From: Falsiruegeria mediterranea M17
GTDB lineage: Bacteria; Pseudomonadota; Alphaproteobacteria; Rhodobacterales; Rhodobacteraceae
Assembly (NCBI RefSeq): GCF_900302455.1
Contig: NZ_ONZG01000005.1
Coordinates: 1-64,000 of the forward strand
Length of the DNA stretch: 64,000 nucleotides
Reading direction: 5' to 3'
The notes beneath the pieces were generated by a model. That model searched no databases. It was not told where the DNA came from and saw only the letters and a program-made list of their open reading frames with translations. The position numbers and the translations under genes were made by a program. Within the stretch, counting starts at the first letter, position 1. The number at the start of each line of letters is the position of its first letter. This document shows positions 8,190-18,390 of the stretch, piece by piece.

Positions 8190-9359
8190 ATGACCCCGGC
8201 GGCGCGCGTTCAAACCGCGATTACCATCCTGGATGAAATAGGCGCCGGGGGCCCCGTCGAGAAGGCCTTGACCGGGTGGGCCCGGCGCAGCCGCTATGCC
8301 GGCTCCAAGGATCGGGCGGCCGTCCGGGATCATGTGTTCGATGTCATTCGCCAACGCCGGTCCCTTGCCGCATTGGGCGGAGGCGACAGTGGCCGACACC
8401 TGATGATAGGATTGTGCCGTCGAACCGGCGTTTCCCCCGAAGACATGTTCAATGCGGCGCCTCACGCACCTGCCGAGTTGTCGGACGCAGAGCGAGCAGG
8501 GGGGCGGGCGCCTCTCGACGGGCCGGAAGCGGCAGACCTTCCGGATTGGTTGTGGCCGGAATTCAGTGCGAGCCTTGGAGACAAGGCTGCCAAAGCGGCC
8601 CAAGTCATGCAAACGCGCGCACCGGTTCACCTGAGAGTCAATGTTGCTCGAACCAGTCGCGAGAGAGCGATCGAAAAACTGGCCGCAGAAGGAATTGACT
8701 GCAGTCCGCATCCTATGGCTTCGACCGCCTTGGAAGTTGTCGAAGGCGCGCGTCGCGTCCATCAAAGCGAAGCGTATAAATCGGGTTTGATAGAATTGCA
8801 GGACGCGGCCAGCCAGGCTGTGGTCGAATCTCTGCCGCTGGAACCGGGTATGCGGGTGCTCGACTACTGTGCTGGCGGCGGAGGAAAGGCCCTGGCCTTG
8901 GCCGCGCATGCTGGCGTTGATGTCTTTGCGCACGATATTGCGCCGAAACGGATGCGGGATTTGCCCGAACGCGCGTCCCGTGCGAAGGCCAAGGTTACTG
9001 TGCTGTCACCGGGTGAGCTTGACCAGGCCGGAAAGTTTGACCTGGTCTTGGCAGACGCGCCATGCTCGGGAAGTGGATCGTGGCGGAGAGCTCCGGCAGG
9101 TAAGTGGCAGCTTACACCAGCGAGATTTGAGGAACTGCTGGAAACCCAGCTGCAAGTCATCGAAAAGGCCAGTCAGTTCACTTGTGCAGACGGTGCTTTT
9201 GCTTATGCGACATGTTCGTCTCTGAGCGCCGAAAACTCCGGTCGCGTAAACGCGTTTCTTGACAAAAATTCTGGATGGGAATTGGGGTTCAGTCAGGCAT
9301 GGACCGTTCTGGACGGTGCTGATGGTTTCTTTGTTGCACTGCTTTCGCGGGTGCTTTGA
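8190..9359 (+). CDS. RsmB-like rRNA (cytosine-5) methyltransferase
   Basis: This 389-residue protein resembles the NOP2/Sun family enzyme that methylates C967 of 16S rRNA with SAM. The N-terminal third is a helical NusB-like region (AARVQTAITILDEI). The Rossmann part carries motif I DYCAGGGGKALALAA, motif IV DAPCSGSGSWRR with the Pro-Cys, and motif VI YATCSSLSAENS with the catalytic Cys. It follows guaB closely. RsmF or another NOP2 paralogue is possible, since the target base cannot be read from sequence. Confidence 0.85.
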   Translation: MTPAARVQTAITILDEIGAGGPVEKALTGWARRSRYAGSKDRAAVRDHVFDVIRQRRSLAALGGGDSGRHLMIGLCRRTGVSPEDMFNAAPHAPAELSDAERAGGRAPLDGPEAADLPDWLWPEFSASLGDKAAKAAQVMQTRAPVHLRVNVARTSRERAIEKLAAEGIDCSPHPMASTALEVVEGARRVHQSEAYKSGLIELQDAASQAVVESLPLEPGMRVLDYCAGGGGKALALAAHAGVDVFAHDIAPKRMRDLPERASRAKAKVTVLSPGELDQAGKFDLVLADAPCSGSGSWRRAPAGKWQLTPARFEELLETQLQVIEKASQFTCADGAFAYATCSSLSAENSGRVNAFLDKNSGWELGFSQAWTVLDGADGFFVALLSRVL

Positions 9360-9411
9360 CTTAAGTAACAACTCAGAGTAGAGTTTCATTTCGTTAAGCA
9401 GGGCTTAACCC

Positions 9412-11763
9412 TTGTGGCGCGAAATACTGTCAAAGAAACTCGAATGGAGTCGCGCCTTGTCCGCGTTCAGCGCCTCGATCACCCCCGACCTTCCGGAGCG
9501 GAGCCCAAGTGGTGCGCGTATCTTTGCCGTCATGTTGTTGGCATTGGTGCTGGCTGTGACCGGAGTTTGGGGCCCGTTCGCTGACTTGGTGGATCGGGTG
9601 TTGATTGCCGCCGCAGGCAGCATGACCGTCGTAGCCGTTGTTTTGGGGGTCTGGGGGCATCGGGTCTCGGCTGCGCATTCAATGGCGCGGGACATGCTGG
9701 CGGGGTTCATTGAAAAGGACGTGAGCCCAAGTTTCGTGACCGATGACGAAGGGTTGATCCTGACCCGGAATTCCGCGGCGCGCGTTCGGTTCTCAGACGA
9801 TCAAGCGGATACGCTGGCAGCGACGCTGCGCTCGATTTTTGCGAATCCATCCGCTGTTTTGTTTCGGCTCCAGTCGCGCGCTCGCATGGACGGAAATGCT
9901 GCCGAAGATATCGTGACCCGACGTGGACACATCCGTTTGAGGGTGCACTCTTTGGCGGATGGCGGTCTTTTGTGGCGGGTAGAGGAGGTATCGGATCGAT
10001 CCGGTTGGGGGAGCGGCGGTGATACCTGTCATGTTCCAATGCTGACCGTCGGGCGTTCCGGCGCTGTCCTGTTCATGAATGAGGCTGCCCGAAAGATGGT
10101 GGGGGAACGGGTGAAATCCTTGGATCGTCTGTTTGTCTCTACCCCGGTCGAACCTGGTCAGGTACAGGACATCACCACATCGACGGGAATTGTCTCGGTC
10201 GTCGTGGGGGAACACGGCACGTCCCCGGTCAGGCGCGAGCTGTATCTGATGACGGTCCGCAATCTGGATCGGCCAGAAAGAGAAGAAGGGTTCAACACCC
10301 TGCCAGTGCCGATGTTGAAGATTGCGGCACATGGAGAAGTAAGGGAAGCAAACCGGCTGGCTTCAGAGTTGTTGGGGAACGCAGTCGCAGGCGGAATGCA
10401 TATCAGTGAGTTCATGCAAGGTCTGGGGCGGCCGATCGAGGATTGGCTGCGGGATGTGGCCGAGGGCGTGGCCGTGCAAAAATCGGAATTCCTTAGGTTG
10501 TCGCGGAAAGACAAAGAGGTCTATGTCCAAGTTACGCTCAGTCGAACTTCGGAAAACGGGAACACCGGGCTGATCGCCGTATTGAACGACGCAACAGAAC
10601 TCAAAACGCTCGAAGCCCAATTTGTTCAAAGCCAGAAGATGCAAGCCATTGGCCAGCTCGCCGGCGGTGTGGCGCATGACTTCAACAATCTTTTGACCGC
10701 AATTTCCGGGCATTGCGATCTGTTGTTGTTGCGCCATGATCAGGGGGACCAGGACTATGGCGATCTGGTCCAGATCAATCAGAATGCCAATCGTGCAGCT
10801 GCATTGGTTGGACAACTCTTGGCGTTTTCACGAAAGCAGACGTTGCGCCCGGAAACTCTGGATTTTCGCGATACGCTGTCCGATCTGACCCATCTGTTGA
10901 ACCGGCTTGTGGGTGAAAAAGTCACGCTGACACTTAGCCATGATCCGGTTTTGAAGCCGGTCAGAGCCGACAAACGCCAGCTTGAACAGGTGCTTATGAA
11001 CCTGGTTGTCAACGCCCGTGATGCGATGCCGCAAGGCGGTGAAATCCGGATTGAAACCGAAGTCGTCCACCTGGACAACGCTCTGGAACGGGACAGAGCA
11101 ACTTTGCCGCCAGGCGAATACGTGACCGTCAAGGTTCGTGATGAGGGCATCGGCATCGCGCCGGACAAGATTCAAAACGTGTTCGAGCCATTTTACACCA
11201 CCAAACGTACGGGCGAAGGAACGGGATTGGGCCTTTCAACTGCTTACGGAATCATCAAACAGACGGGCGGGTACATCTTTGTAGACAGCGTCGAAGGGCA
11301 GGGAACCGAATTCATCATCTATTTCCCGGTCCATGACCAATCCGAACGGATCGAAACCCAACCAAAGGAAGACCAGAAAAATCCGGCCGCCCGACATGGA
11401 GAAGGAGTTGTCCTGTTGGTCGAAGATGAAGCCCCCGTGCGTGCCTTTGCTTCACGAGCATTGAGATTGAGGGGATATACAGTTCTGGAGGCTGAATCCG
11501 CTGAAGATGCCTTGAAAACACTCAAAGACCCGGATCTATCGGTGGATGTGTTTGTGACGGATGTGGTTATGCCTGGCCTGGATGGGCCAACGTGGGTGCG
11601 CGAAGCTTTGAAAGAACGACCGCAGGTTCGCGTGGTGTTTGTTTCGGGCTATGCCGAGGGGGCATTCGGGGATTGTGACCCTGACATTCCAAACTCGGTC
11701 TTCCTGCCCAAGCCTTTCTCGTTGAACCAACTGACCGAGACGGTGCACCAGCAACTTCATTGA
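9412..11763 (+). CDS. cckA: Hybrid sensor histidine kinase, CckA type
   Basis: The protein has 783 residues if the TTG at 9412 is used; a slightly later start is possible because no strong ribosome site precedes it. Two membrane segments lie at about 37-85. They are followed by PAS-like regions, then a HisKA domain with the phospho-accepting His at about 422 (GGVAHDFNNLL), and an ATPase domain with N-box NLVVNARDAM and G2 GEGTGLGLST. A receiver at 665-780 follows (VLLVEDEAPVR; phospho-Asp in FVTDVVMPG). CckA feeds phosphate through ChpT to CtrA, which controls motility and gene transfer agents in Rhodobacterales. The GGVAHDFNNLLTAISGHCDLLL block is the CckA signature. Confidence 0.88.
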   Translation: MWREILSKKLEWSRALSAFSASITPDLPERSPSGARIFAVMLLALVLAVTGVWGPFADLVDRVLIAAAGSMTVVAVVLGVWGHRVSAAHSMARDMLAGFIEKDVSPSFVTDDEGLILTRNSAARVRFSDDQADTLAATLRSIFANPSAVLFRLQSRARMDGNAAEDIVTRRGHIRLRVHSLADGGLLWRVEEVSDRSGWGSGGDTCHVPMLTVGRSGAVLFMNEAARKMVGERVKSLDRLFVSTPVEPGQVQDITTSTGIVSVVVGEHGTSPVRRELYLMTVRNLDRPEREEGFNTLPVPMLKIAAHGEVREANRLASELLGNAVAGGMHISEFMQGLGRPIEDWLRDVAEGVAVQKSEFLRLSRKDKEVYVQVTLSRTSENGNTGLIAVLNDATELKTLEAQFVQSQKMQAIGQLAGGVAHDFNNLLTAISGHCDLLLLRHDQGDQDYGDLVQINQNANRAAALVGQLLAFSRKQTLRPETLDFRDTLSDLTHLLNRLVGEKVTLTLSHDPVLKPVRADKRQLEQVLMNLVVNARDAMPQGGEIRIETEVVHLDNALERDRATLPPGEYVTVKVRDEGIGIAPDKIQNVFEPFYTTKRTGEGTGLGLSTAYGIIKQTGGYIFVDSVEGQGTEFIIYFPVHDQSERIETQPKEDQKNPAARHGEGVVLLVEDEAPVRAFASRALRLRGYTVLEAESAEDALKTLKDPDLSVDVFVTDVVMPGLDGPTWVREALKERPQVRVVFVSGYAEGAFGDCDPDIPNSVFLPKPFSLNQLTETVHQQLH

Positions 11764-11773
11764 GTGTCTAATA

Positions 11774-12367
11774 TCACAAAGCGTTTGCGTGCAGTTCGAA
11801 CTCTTGCTGCAATTTGCGCTCCAATTTGTTCCTGGTGCCTTGGGACAAGGAAAGCTCCATCTCAGGAGAGGCGTTTTCCCGAGACAGGTTCAACCGAACC
11901 TTCAAACGCTCTTCGAGAAAGGCATTTAGGCCAGGCTGGTTTTCATACTTGTACAAAAAGGTGATTCCTGTCCCGTTTGGACGCGTTTCCAGAAATTTGA
12001 GTTGGCTTCCAACATTGGCGTAACTTGGGCGATCCCCCCTAAGGTAAGCGTCCACAAATGTATCGAAACTGACATCATGAGTGGAGTTCTTGTGCCCCTC
12101 CATGCCTTCGCGACGTCGGTAGCGATACCAGCTGCCCAGCCAACTGAGCGGGTGGCGAATAACGGCCAAGGTTTCCATCTCGACGCCACAAACCCGGTCG
12201 AACATCGGTCGAAAGAACCGGTTGTAGCGATAGACAGGCGCATGTTTCAGCTCGGGGGGATTCGCAATCACGATGTCGGCGCGGGTCCTGAGCGCGGACT
12301 GATAGGCGGTCGTTCCCGTTTTTGGAACGGCAAGGAAAGCCAGTCTTTCTTTGTAGAAAACAAGCAT
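11774..12367 (-). CDS. Sulfotransferase-family protein
   Basis: This protein has 197 residues from the ATG at 12365-12367, preceded by GAGAGG. An upstream ATG at 12383-12385 would add six residues; still earlier frame extension overlaps the recA promoter and is not protein-like. FLAVPKTGTTAY at 11-22 is the 5'-phosphosulfate loop of PAPS-dependent sulfotransferases. AVIRHPLSWLGSWYRYR supplies the 3'-phosphate arginine region. There is no signal peptide. The substrate is unknown, but a polysaccharide or lipid headgroup is plausible. It converges on cckA with a 10-base gap. Confidence 0.75.
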   Translation of the reverse strand: MLVFYKERLAFLAVPKTGTTAYQSALRTRADIVIANPPELKHAPVYRYNRFFRPMFDRVCGVEMETLAVIRHPLSWLGSWYRYRRREGMEGHKNSTHDVSFDTFVDAYLRGDRPSYANVGSQLKFLETRPNGTGITFLYKYENQPGLNAFLEERLKVRLNLSRENASPEMELSLSQGTRNKLERKLQQEFELHANAL

Positions 12368-12489
12368 TTGCTGGGCACCTCTCATCGCAACTTCAGTCAG
12401 AAAATGCCGTAAACCTACTGTTAATACAATTCGGAAAAAGTAGGGCAGGTAAGATTTTAATTGAAATGTTCCTCTTTTGATCTCATAAG

Positions 12490-12504
12490 GAACAAGAGGG
12501 GAAC
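12490..12504. promoter_or_regulatory. SOS (LexA) box upstream of recA
   Basis: GAAC-AAGAGGG-GAAC is an exact direct repeat with a 7-base spacer, the LexA operator form known from Alphaproteobacteria (GTTC-N7-GTTC in the other orientation). It lies 56 bases before the recA start codon. A weaker GTTC-N7-GATC lies about 20 bases further upstream. Confidence 0.85.
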
Positions 12505-12560
12505 AAAGCAGTGATTGCCGCCTGCGGCAGGCTATGACAATAAGGAAGGCGAACGAGACA

Positions 12561-13631
12561 ATGGCGGATCTTCTAACAATGAGCAGCAAGCAGAACGCGG
12601 ACAAGCAAAAGGCGTTGGACAGCGCCCTGGCCCAGATCGAGCGGCAGTTCGGCAAAGGGTCGATCATGAAGCTGGGTGATGGCAACGCCATCCAGGAGAT
12701 CGAAGCCAGCTCGACCGGTTCACTGGGACTGGACATCGCGCTGGGGATCGGTGGCCTGCCGATGGGCCGGATTGTCGAGATCTATGGCCCGGAAAGTTCG
12801 GGCAAGACAACCCTGACGCTGCATTGTGTCGCCGAACAGCAAAAACGCGGCGGGGTTTGCGCATTTGTCGACGCGGAGCACGCGCTGGATCCGCTATATG
12901 CGCGCAAGTTGGGCGTTGACTTGGATGAGCTTTTAATTTCTCAGCCCGACACTGGCGAACAAGCGCTGGAGATCACCGACACGTTGGTGCGATCCGGGGC
13001 GGTGAACATGGTGATCGTCGACTCGGTGGCCGCATTGACACCCAAGTCCGAACTTGAAGGCGACATGGGCGACAGTAGCGTTGGTGTTCAAGCCCGGTTG
13101 ATGAGCCAGGCGATGCGCAAGCTGACCGGCTCGATCAGCCGTTCGAACTGCATGGTGATCTTCATCAACCAGATCCGGATGAAAATCGGCGTCATGTTCG
13201 GCTCGCCTGAAACCACCACTGGCGGCAACGCGTTGAAATTCTATAGTTCGGTGCGCCTGGATATCCGCCGGATTGGTCAGATCAAGGATCGCGACGAGGT
13301 TGTCGGCAACGCGACCCGTGTGAAAGTCGTCAAGAACAAGGTGGCACCGCCGTTCAAGCAGGTGGAATTCGACATCATGTACGGCGAAGGTATTTCTAAA
13401 ATGGGTGAGTTGCTGGACCTGGGCGTCAAGGCGGGTGTGGTCGCGAAATCGGGCTCTTGGTTCAGTTATGGCGACGAGCGTATCGGGCAGGGTCGCGAAA
13501 ACGCCAAGCAGTTCCTGCGAGACAACAATCGCGTTGCGTTTGAGATCGAAGACAAGATCCGCGCTGCACATGGGCTGGATTTTGACATGCCGCCTGGTGA
13601 AGCGACGGATGACGATATCCTGGAAGCGTGA
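12561..13631 (+). CDS. recA: DNA recombinase RecA
   Basis: This protein has 356 residues from the ATG at 12561, which gives the typical opening MADLLTM followed by [19 protein letters not shown]; nine more codons upstream are open but unlike RecA. Walker A is [10 protein letters not shown] and Walker B is [10 protein letters not shown]. The L2 region is [14 protein letters not shown]. It promotes strand exchange and LexA self-cleavage. The SOS box lies in its promoter and a terminator follows its stop. Confidence 0.98.
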   Translation: MADLLTMSSKQNADKQKALDSALAQIERQFGKGSIMKLGDGNAIQEIEASSTGSLGLDIALGIGGLPMGRIVEIYGPESSGKTTLTLHCVAEQQKRGGVCAFVDAEHALDPLYARKLGVDLDELLISQPDTGEQALEITDTLVRSGAVNMVIVDSVAALTPKSELEGDMGDSSVGVQARLMSQAMRKLTGSISRSNCMVIFINQIRMKIGVMFGSPETTTGGNALKFYSSVRLDIRRIGQIKDRDEVVGNATRVKVVKNKVAPPFKQVEFDIMYGEGISKMGELLDLGVKAGVVAKSGSWFSYGDERIGQGRENAKQFLRDNNRVAFEIEDKIRAAHGLDFDMPPGEATDDDILEA

Positions 13632-13694
13632 ATGGTCGCTTTGGGGGGTGGTGACCTATCTCCCGGCACTGAAGTAGAGCTGAGAACACGCGGA

Positions 13695-13723
13695 ACAAGG
13701 CGGCCTTTGGGGCCGTCTTGTTT
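13695..13723 (+). terminator. Rho-independent terminator of recA
   Basis: The stem ACAAGgCGGCC pairs with GGCCGtCTTGT around a short loop and runs into TTTC. It begins about 60 bases after the recA stop and ends before the alaS leader. Confidence 0.75.
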
Positions 13724-13810
13724 CGTTTGCGGCATTGCGGCCTGTGGACAGTCGGAAACCGTGGCGATACACCTGCACGGAAACACTTTCCCCGCCGCCG
13801 AGAGAACCTG

Positions 13811-16483
13811 ATGGCCACGCTGAATGATATCCGCTCGACCTTTTTGAACTACTTCGCCAAGCAAGGGCATGAGGTTGTCGCCTCGAGCCCGCTGGTGCCG
13901 CGCAACGATCCGACGCTGATGTTCGCAAACTCAGGGATGGTGCAGTTCAAGAACCTGTTCACCGGTCTGGAAAGCCGCGACTACAAGCGCGCCACCACGT
14001 CACAGAAATGCGTGCGGGCAGGTGGCAAGCACAATGACCTCGACAACGTGGGCTACACCGCACGCCACCACACGTTTTTCGAGATGCTCGGCAACTTCTC
14101 GTTCGGCGACTATTTCAAGCATGAGGCGATCCCTTTTGCTTGGGAACTGATCACCAAAGATTTCGAGATCGACAAGTCGCGCCTTCTGACCACGGTCTAT
14201 CATACCGATGACGAAGCGTTTGAGATCTGGAAGAAAGTCGGCGTGCCCGAGGATCGGATCATCCGCATCGACACATCCGACAACTTCTGGCAGATGGGGC
14301 CAACCGGCCCTTGCGGTCCCTGTACCGAGATTTTCTATGACCACGGCGACCATATCTGGGGTGGCCCTCCGGGCTCTCCCGAAGAAGATGGCGATCGGTT
14401 TATCGAGATCTGGAATATCGTTTTCATGCAGAACGAGCAGTTCGAAGATGGCTCTATGGTGCCGCTCGACATGCAGTCGATCGACACCGGCATGGGGTTG
14501 GAACGCATAGGTGCTCTGCTGCAGGGCAGCCATGACAATTATGACACGGATCTGTTCAAGGCGCTGATCGAAGCCAGCGCTGATGTCACCAACGTCGACC
14601 CTTATGGGGATCAGAACGTGCATCATCGGGTGATCGCAGATCACCTGCGCTCGACTTCGTTCCTGATTGCCGATGGCGTGATGCCTGCAAGTGACGGGCG
14701 CGGCTATGTGCTGCGACGGATCATGCGCCGCGCTATGCGTCACGCGCATTTGCTGGGTGCCAAAGATCCGGTCATGCACCGGCTGGTGCCCGCGCTGGTG
14801 CAGCAGATGGGTGCGGCCTATCCGGAGCTGGGTCAGGCGCAAGCGCTGATCGAGGAGACGTTGCAGCAGGAAGAAACCCGGTTCAAAAAAATGTTGGACC
14901 GCGGTTTGAACTTGCTGGACAGCGAGTTGGACAGCTTGGACGAAGGTGCGCCGCTGTCGGGGCAGGCTGCCTTCAAACTGTACGACACATATGGTTTCCC
15001 GTTGGACCTGACGCAGGATGCGTTGCGCGAAGTTGGGCGCACGGTGGACACTGACGGGTTTGATGCGGCCATGGCTGAGCAGAAGGCCAAGGCGCGTGCT
15101 GCCTGGGCAGGCTCGGGTGAAGCTGCGGACAATGCGGTTTGGTTTGATGTGCTGGATGCCAGCGATGCGACTGATTTCCTGGGCTATGACACCGAAAAGG
15201 CCGAAGGTCAGGTAATGGCCCTGGTTGCGGATGGTGCGTTGACCGACAAGATTGCCGAGGGGGGCACCGGCTGGATCATCGTGAACCAGACGCCATTTTA
15301 TGGTGAAGCCGGCGGTCAGGTAGGCGACAGTGGCGTGATTCGACGTTTGGAAAACCGGGACGAAGTCTCGCTCGTCGAGGACACCAAGAAGTTCGCCGAT
15401 GGCAAGATCTATGCCCATAAGGTGACCGTCGAACGCGGCGCGATCTCCAAAGGCGATCCGGTCGAGTTGGAGGTGGATCATGCCCGCCGGTCGGCTATCC
15501 GTGCCAATCACTCTGCCACGCATTTGCTGCATGAAGCCCTGCGCGAACACCTCGGGGATCATGTAGCGCAGCGCGGCTCGTTGAATGCCGCTGATCGTCT
15601 TCGGTTTGATTTCAGCCACGGCAAGGCATTGAGCGAAGAGGAACTGGGCAAGGTTGCGACCGATGTGAACCGTTTCATCCGTCAGAACTCGACCGTGGAA
15701 ACCCGGATCATGACGCCGGATGATGCGCGCGGTATTGGCGCGCAGGCTCTGTTTGGTGAGAAATACGGGGATGAGGTGCGCGTTGTGTCCATGGGTCAGG
15801 CCGAGACCGGCAAGGGGCAGGACGGCAGCACTTACTCGATCGAGCTCTGTGGTGGTACGCACGTCAAGCAGACCGGTGATATCGGCACTTTTGTTCTGCT
15901 GGGCGACAGTGCGTCGTCGGCTGGTGTGCGTCGTATCGAGGCGTTGACCGGTGCAGCCGCGTTTGAACACTTGTCGGCTGAAGCGTCCCTTCTGGGCGAG
16001 ATCACCGGCATGCTAAAGGCGCAATCGGCTGAGGCCGCAGATCGTGTCAAAGCGTTGATGGATGAGCGCAAGGCGCTGCAGAATGAGGTTGCAAGCCTGC
16101 GCCGCGAACTGGCCATGGCCGGTGGTGCGGGGCAGGGCGGCGGTGCCGAGGCGCGGGACGTGAATGGCGTCAAATTCCTGGCCCAAGCCCTGAGCGGTGT
16201 GTCGGGCAAAGACCTGCCTGCGCTGATCGACGAGCACAAGGAACGTCTGGGGTCGGGCGCGGTTCTGCTGATCGCGGATGCTGGCGGCAAAGCAGCTGTG
16301 GCAGCTGGCGTGACCAAGGATCTGACCGATACGGTGTCGGCGGTGGATCTGGTCAAGGCGGCCGTGGTTGAGCTGGGCGGCAAGGGCGGCGGTGGCCGTC
16401 CCGATATGGCCCAGGGCGGTGGCAAGGATGCGTCGAACGCCGATGCGGCGATCAAGGCGGCTGAGGCTGTTCTGCAAGCTTGA
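13811..16483 (+). CDS. alaS: Alanyl-tRNA synthetase
   Basis: This 890-residue enzyme charges tRNA-Ala and edits misacylated Ser and Gly. The start at 13811 gives [15 protein letters not shown], the family opening; the frame is open further upstream but not protein-like. The aminoacylation core carries NSGMVQFKN and [20 protein letters not shown]. The editing domain has [10 protein letters not shown] (HxxxH) and [10 protein letters not shown] (CxxxH), all intact. The C-terminal C-Ala domain is Gly-rich ([17 protein letters not shown]) as is usual. A hairpin follows. Confidence 0.98.
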   Translation: MATLNDIRSTFLNYFAKQGHEVVASSPLVPRNDPTLMFANSGMVQFKNLFTGLESRDYKRATTSQKCVRAGGKHNDLDNVGYTARHHTFFEMLGNFSFGDYFKHEAIPFAWELITKDFEIDKSRLLTTVYHTDDEAFEIWKKVGVPEDRIIRIDTSDNFWQMGPTGPCGPCTEIFYDHGDHIWGGPPGSPEEDGDRFIEIWNIVFMQNEQFEDGSMVPLDMQSIDTGMGLERIGALLQGSHDNYDTDLFKALIEASADVTNVDPYGDQNVHHRVIADHLRSTSFLIADGVMPASDGRGYVLRRIMRRAMRHAHLLGAKDPVMHRLVPALVQQMGAAYPELGQAQALIEETLQQEETRFKKMLDRGLNLLDSELDSLDEGAPLSGQAAFKLYDTYGFPLDLTQDALREVGRTVDTDGFDAAMAEQKAKARAAWAGSGEAADNAVWFDVLDASDATDFLGYDTEKAEGQVMALVADGALTDKIAEGGTGWIIVNQTPFYGEAGGQVGDSGVIRRLENRDEVSLVEDTKKFADGKIYAHKVTVERGAISKGDPVELEVDHARRSAIRANHSATHLLHEALREHLGDHVAQRGSLNAADRLRFDFSHGKALSEEELGKVATDVNRFIRQNSTVETRIMTPDDARGIGAQALFGEKYGDEVRVVSMGQAETGKGQDGSTYSIELCGGTHVKQTGDIGTFVLLGDSASSAGVRRIEALTGAAAFEHLSAEASLLGEITGMLKAQSAEAADRVKALMDERKALQNEVASLRRELAMAGGAGQGGGAEARDVNGVKFLAQALSGVSGKDLPALIDEHKERLGSGAVLLIADAGGKAAVAAGVTKDLTDTVSAVDLVKAAVVELGGKGGGGRPDMAQGGGKDASNADAAIKAAEAVLQA

Positions 16484-16507
16484 CCAACTGGTCAAAAACG
16501 GGTTGGT

Positions 16508-16539
16508 CTTTCCGGCAGATGACGTAAGCTGCCGGAAAG
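16508..16539. terminator. Hairpin after alaS
   Basis: A perfect 11-base stem (CTTTCCGGCAG paired with CTGCCGGAAAG) surrounds a 10-base loop. No T-run follows on the plus strand, so it may act as a processing or weak termination site. It ends 20 bases before the next gene. Confidence 0.5.
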
Positions 16540-16558
16540 CACATTAAGGAGAACACCC

Positions 16559-16846
16559 ATGCCCGCACTTTGGATCGCACATGTGACCGTCACCGACGCC
16601 GAGGCCTATGGCAAATATGCAGAACTGGCAGGGCCCGCGATTGCCAAACATGGCGGCAGTTTCATCGCGCGCGGCGGCCGGTTTGTTCAGCTCGAAGGCA
16701 AGGAACGTCCCCGCAATGTAGTGGCGCGCTTTCCGAGCGTTGATGCGGCGGTCGATTGCTACAACTCGCCCGAGTACCAAGAGGCGTTGAGCCATGCGCG
16801 TGATGCATCAGAACGCGAATTGATGGTTGTCGAAACCTCTGAATGA
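16559..16846 (+). CDS. DUF1330 family protein
   Basis: This 95-residue protein is preceded by AAGGAG at good spacing. The pattern MPALWIAHVTVTD, then AIAKHGGSFIARGG, LEGKERPRNVVARFPS and SPEYQEALSHARDASER matches the DUF1330 dimeric alpha-beta barrel family, related in fold to small monooxygenases. No reaction is established for the family. A strong terminator follows. Confidence 0.88.
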   Translation: MPALWIAHVTVTDAEAYGKYAELAGPAIAKHGGSFIARGGRFVQLEGKERPRNVVARFPSVDAAVDCYNSPEYQEALSHARDASERELMVVETSE

Positions 16847-16867
16847 TCGACGCGGCAGGATGACAAG

Positions 16868-16905
16868 AGAACCCGCTTCGGAACACCGCGGCGGGTTCTG
16901 TTTTG
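16868..16905 (+). terminator. Rho-independent terminator
   Basis: AGAACCCGC pairs with GCGGGTTCT over a 14-base loop and is followed by GTTTTG. It lies 22 bases after the DUF1330 stop. Confidence 0.75.
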
Positions 16906-16970
16906 TCGGGGTTGGACCGCGCGCAAAAGCACGGTAAGCACAGGCAGCCTATGCCAAAAGGGATCAGATC

Positions 16971-17816
16971 GTGAAGAAAAGAAAATTCCCCAAGATCAAC
17001 ACCTTGCTGGACCCTCTTGATGTCAAGCTGATCGACCGTGCAGATGAGATCGCCGAGACCGAGCGTTTGGTGGCCTTTGAACGGCGCGGCGGATTGGAAA
17101 AACCGGCATATGCGCTGAGCCCGGGGATGGAAGGGTTCGATATCTCGGGCCTGGTGCGCGAGTACGAGACCTATGAGGACGCGCTCGCCGCGCTTCACGA
17201 TCCTGAGCAGAACAAGACCGGTTACACATCGAACAACGGCTATTACGATACGCCAGACGCCGAGGCGCTGTACTTGATGGTACGACGCTATCAGCCGAAG
17301 CATGTGATCGAGGTCGGATGCGGCAACTCCACCCGGATCACGCGGCAGGCGGTTATCGATGGTGGGCTGGACACCAAGATCACCGCGATCGATCCCTATC
17401 CGCGCGCCGACATCGCCCATGTGGTCAACGCCTTTGAACAGAAACGACTGGAAGAGGTGGATCCGGCGCTCTTTGACACGCTGGGGCCGGGGGACATCCT
17501 GTTCATCGACAGCAGCCATCAGGTGCGCATGAGCAACGATGTGGCGCATCTGTTCTGCCGGATCATCCCAAGGCTTGCACCGGGTGTGGTGATCCATGTG
17601 CATGACGTGTTTTTGCCCTACGAATACCCCAAGCGGTTCTTTTATGATTGTCCGTCCTGGGCGGAGCAGTACGTTCTCCACACGCTGATCCAGACCAGTG
17701 GCTATCAGTTGCTGTGGCCTGGTTATTACCTGCAGCAGGATCGCCCGGACGCCGTGCAGGCCTTGCCGTTTCTGGCCGGTGGCCGCGCTCAGAGTTTCTG
17801 GATCCGCAAGACTTAA
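16971..17816 (+). CDS. Class I SAM-dependent methyltransferase
   Basis: This protein has 281 residues from a GTG start. VIEVGCGNSTRITRQAV at about 109 is motif I for SAM binding, ITAIDPYP is motif II, and GDILFIDSSHQV is a motif IV-like acidic strand, followed by IHVHDVFLPYEYP. This arrangement fits the Methyltransf_24 type seen in sugar or surface-polymer modification genes. The N-terminal 80 residues are charged and helical. The substrate cannot be inferred, as the neighbours are unrelated. Confidence 0.75.
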   Translation: MKKRKFPKINTLLDPLDVKLIDRADEIAETERLVAFERRGGLEKPAYALSPGMEGFDISGLVREYETYEDALAALHDPEQNKTGYTSNNGYYDTPDAEALYLMVRRYQPKHVIEVGCGNSTRITRQAVIDGGLDTKITAIDPYPRADIAHVVNAFEQKRLEEVDPALFDTLGPGDILFIDSSHQVRMSNDVAHLFCRIIPRLAPGVVIHVHDVFLPYEYPKRFFYDCPSWAEQYVLHTLIQTSGYQLLWPGYYLQQDRPDAVQALPFLAGGRAQSFWIRKT

Positions 17817-17917
17817 AGTGTGTTCTCTGCCATAGTCTGGTCGAATTCCATGGTTAACATGGGGTCAAGCACGTTCAGCCCGGCACAAGACCGGGCACAG
17901 ATAGAGGCAGTCGAGCT

Positions 17918-18385
17918 ATGCAAGTGAAACAGGCCATTCTGGCCGTGACCCTATTGGCTGGCGGTGCAACGGCAGCGGACGCAGGCCCTGATCAGGTCTC
18001 GATCCTGCTGGGGTCGCACCACGTCGGCGCAACCCGCAATTTCGAAGAGTTCAATCCTGGCGTCATCCTGACCTGGAAAGAGGTGCTTTGGCAGAACCGC
18101 CTTGATGTCGGCGTTGGCGTCTTTCGCAACAGTTATGGTGATGCATCGGTGGTGGCGACGACGGCGTTTCCACTGGTACGCAATCAGAATTGGGGGTTGG
18201 ACCTGTTTGCAGCGCTCGCGACCTATCCCGGAGAAGGCGATCAGTTCACGTATTCCATCGGCGACGTGGTGCCAATTGCGGGCCTGCAAGCCCGTTATCG
18301 CAACGTATTTGTTCAGGCGATCCCGTCAGGTGGCAGCTCGGTGGATGCCACGCTGACGTATGGTTTGACGTTTGCGTTGGACTAA
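17918..18385 (+). CDS. Secreted or outer-membrane beta-barrel-like protein
   Basis: This protein has 155 residues with a signal peptide of about 22 residues (MQVKQAILAVTLLAGGATAADA). The mature part alternates hydrophobic and polar residues with aromatic girdles (VILTWKEVLWQNRLDVGVGVF; VQAIPSG; DATLTYGLTFALD) and ends in a hydrophobic residue pattern typical of small barrels. I recognise no family; a PagP/PagL-sized barrel is possible. It converges with the L,D-transpeptidase gene, with a 5-base gap. Confidence 0.55.
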   Translation: MQVKQAILAVTLLAGGATAADAGPDQVSILLGSHHVGATRNFEEFNPGVILTWKEVLWQNRLDVGVGVFRNSYGDASVVATTAFPLVRNQNWGLDLFAALATYPGEGDQFTYSIGDVVPIAGLQARYRNVFVQAIPSGGSSVDATLTYGLTFALD

Positions 18386-18390
18386 TCGCT

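Noticed and set aside
14000-15970. A 656-codon open frame on the minus strand opposite alaS
   Set aside because: It is wholly antisense to a complete, well-conserved gene, and its product is His/Arg/Gln-rich in the way expected from reverse-strand codon bias in GC-rich DNA.
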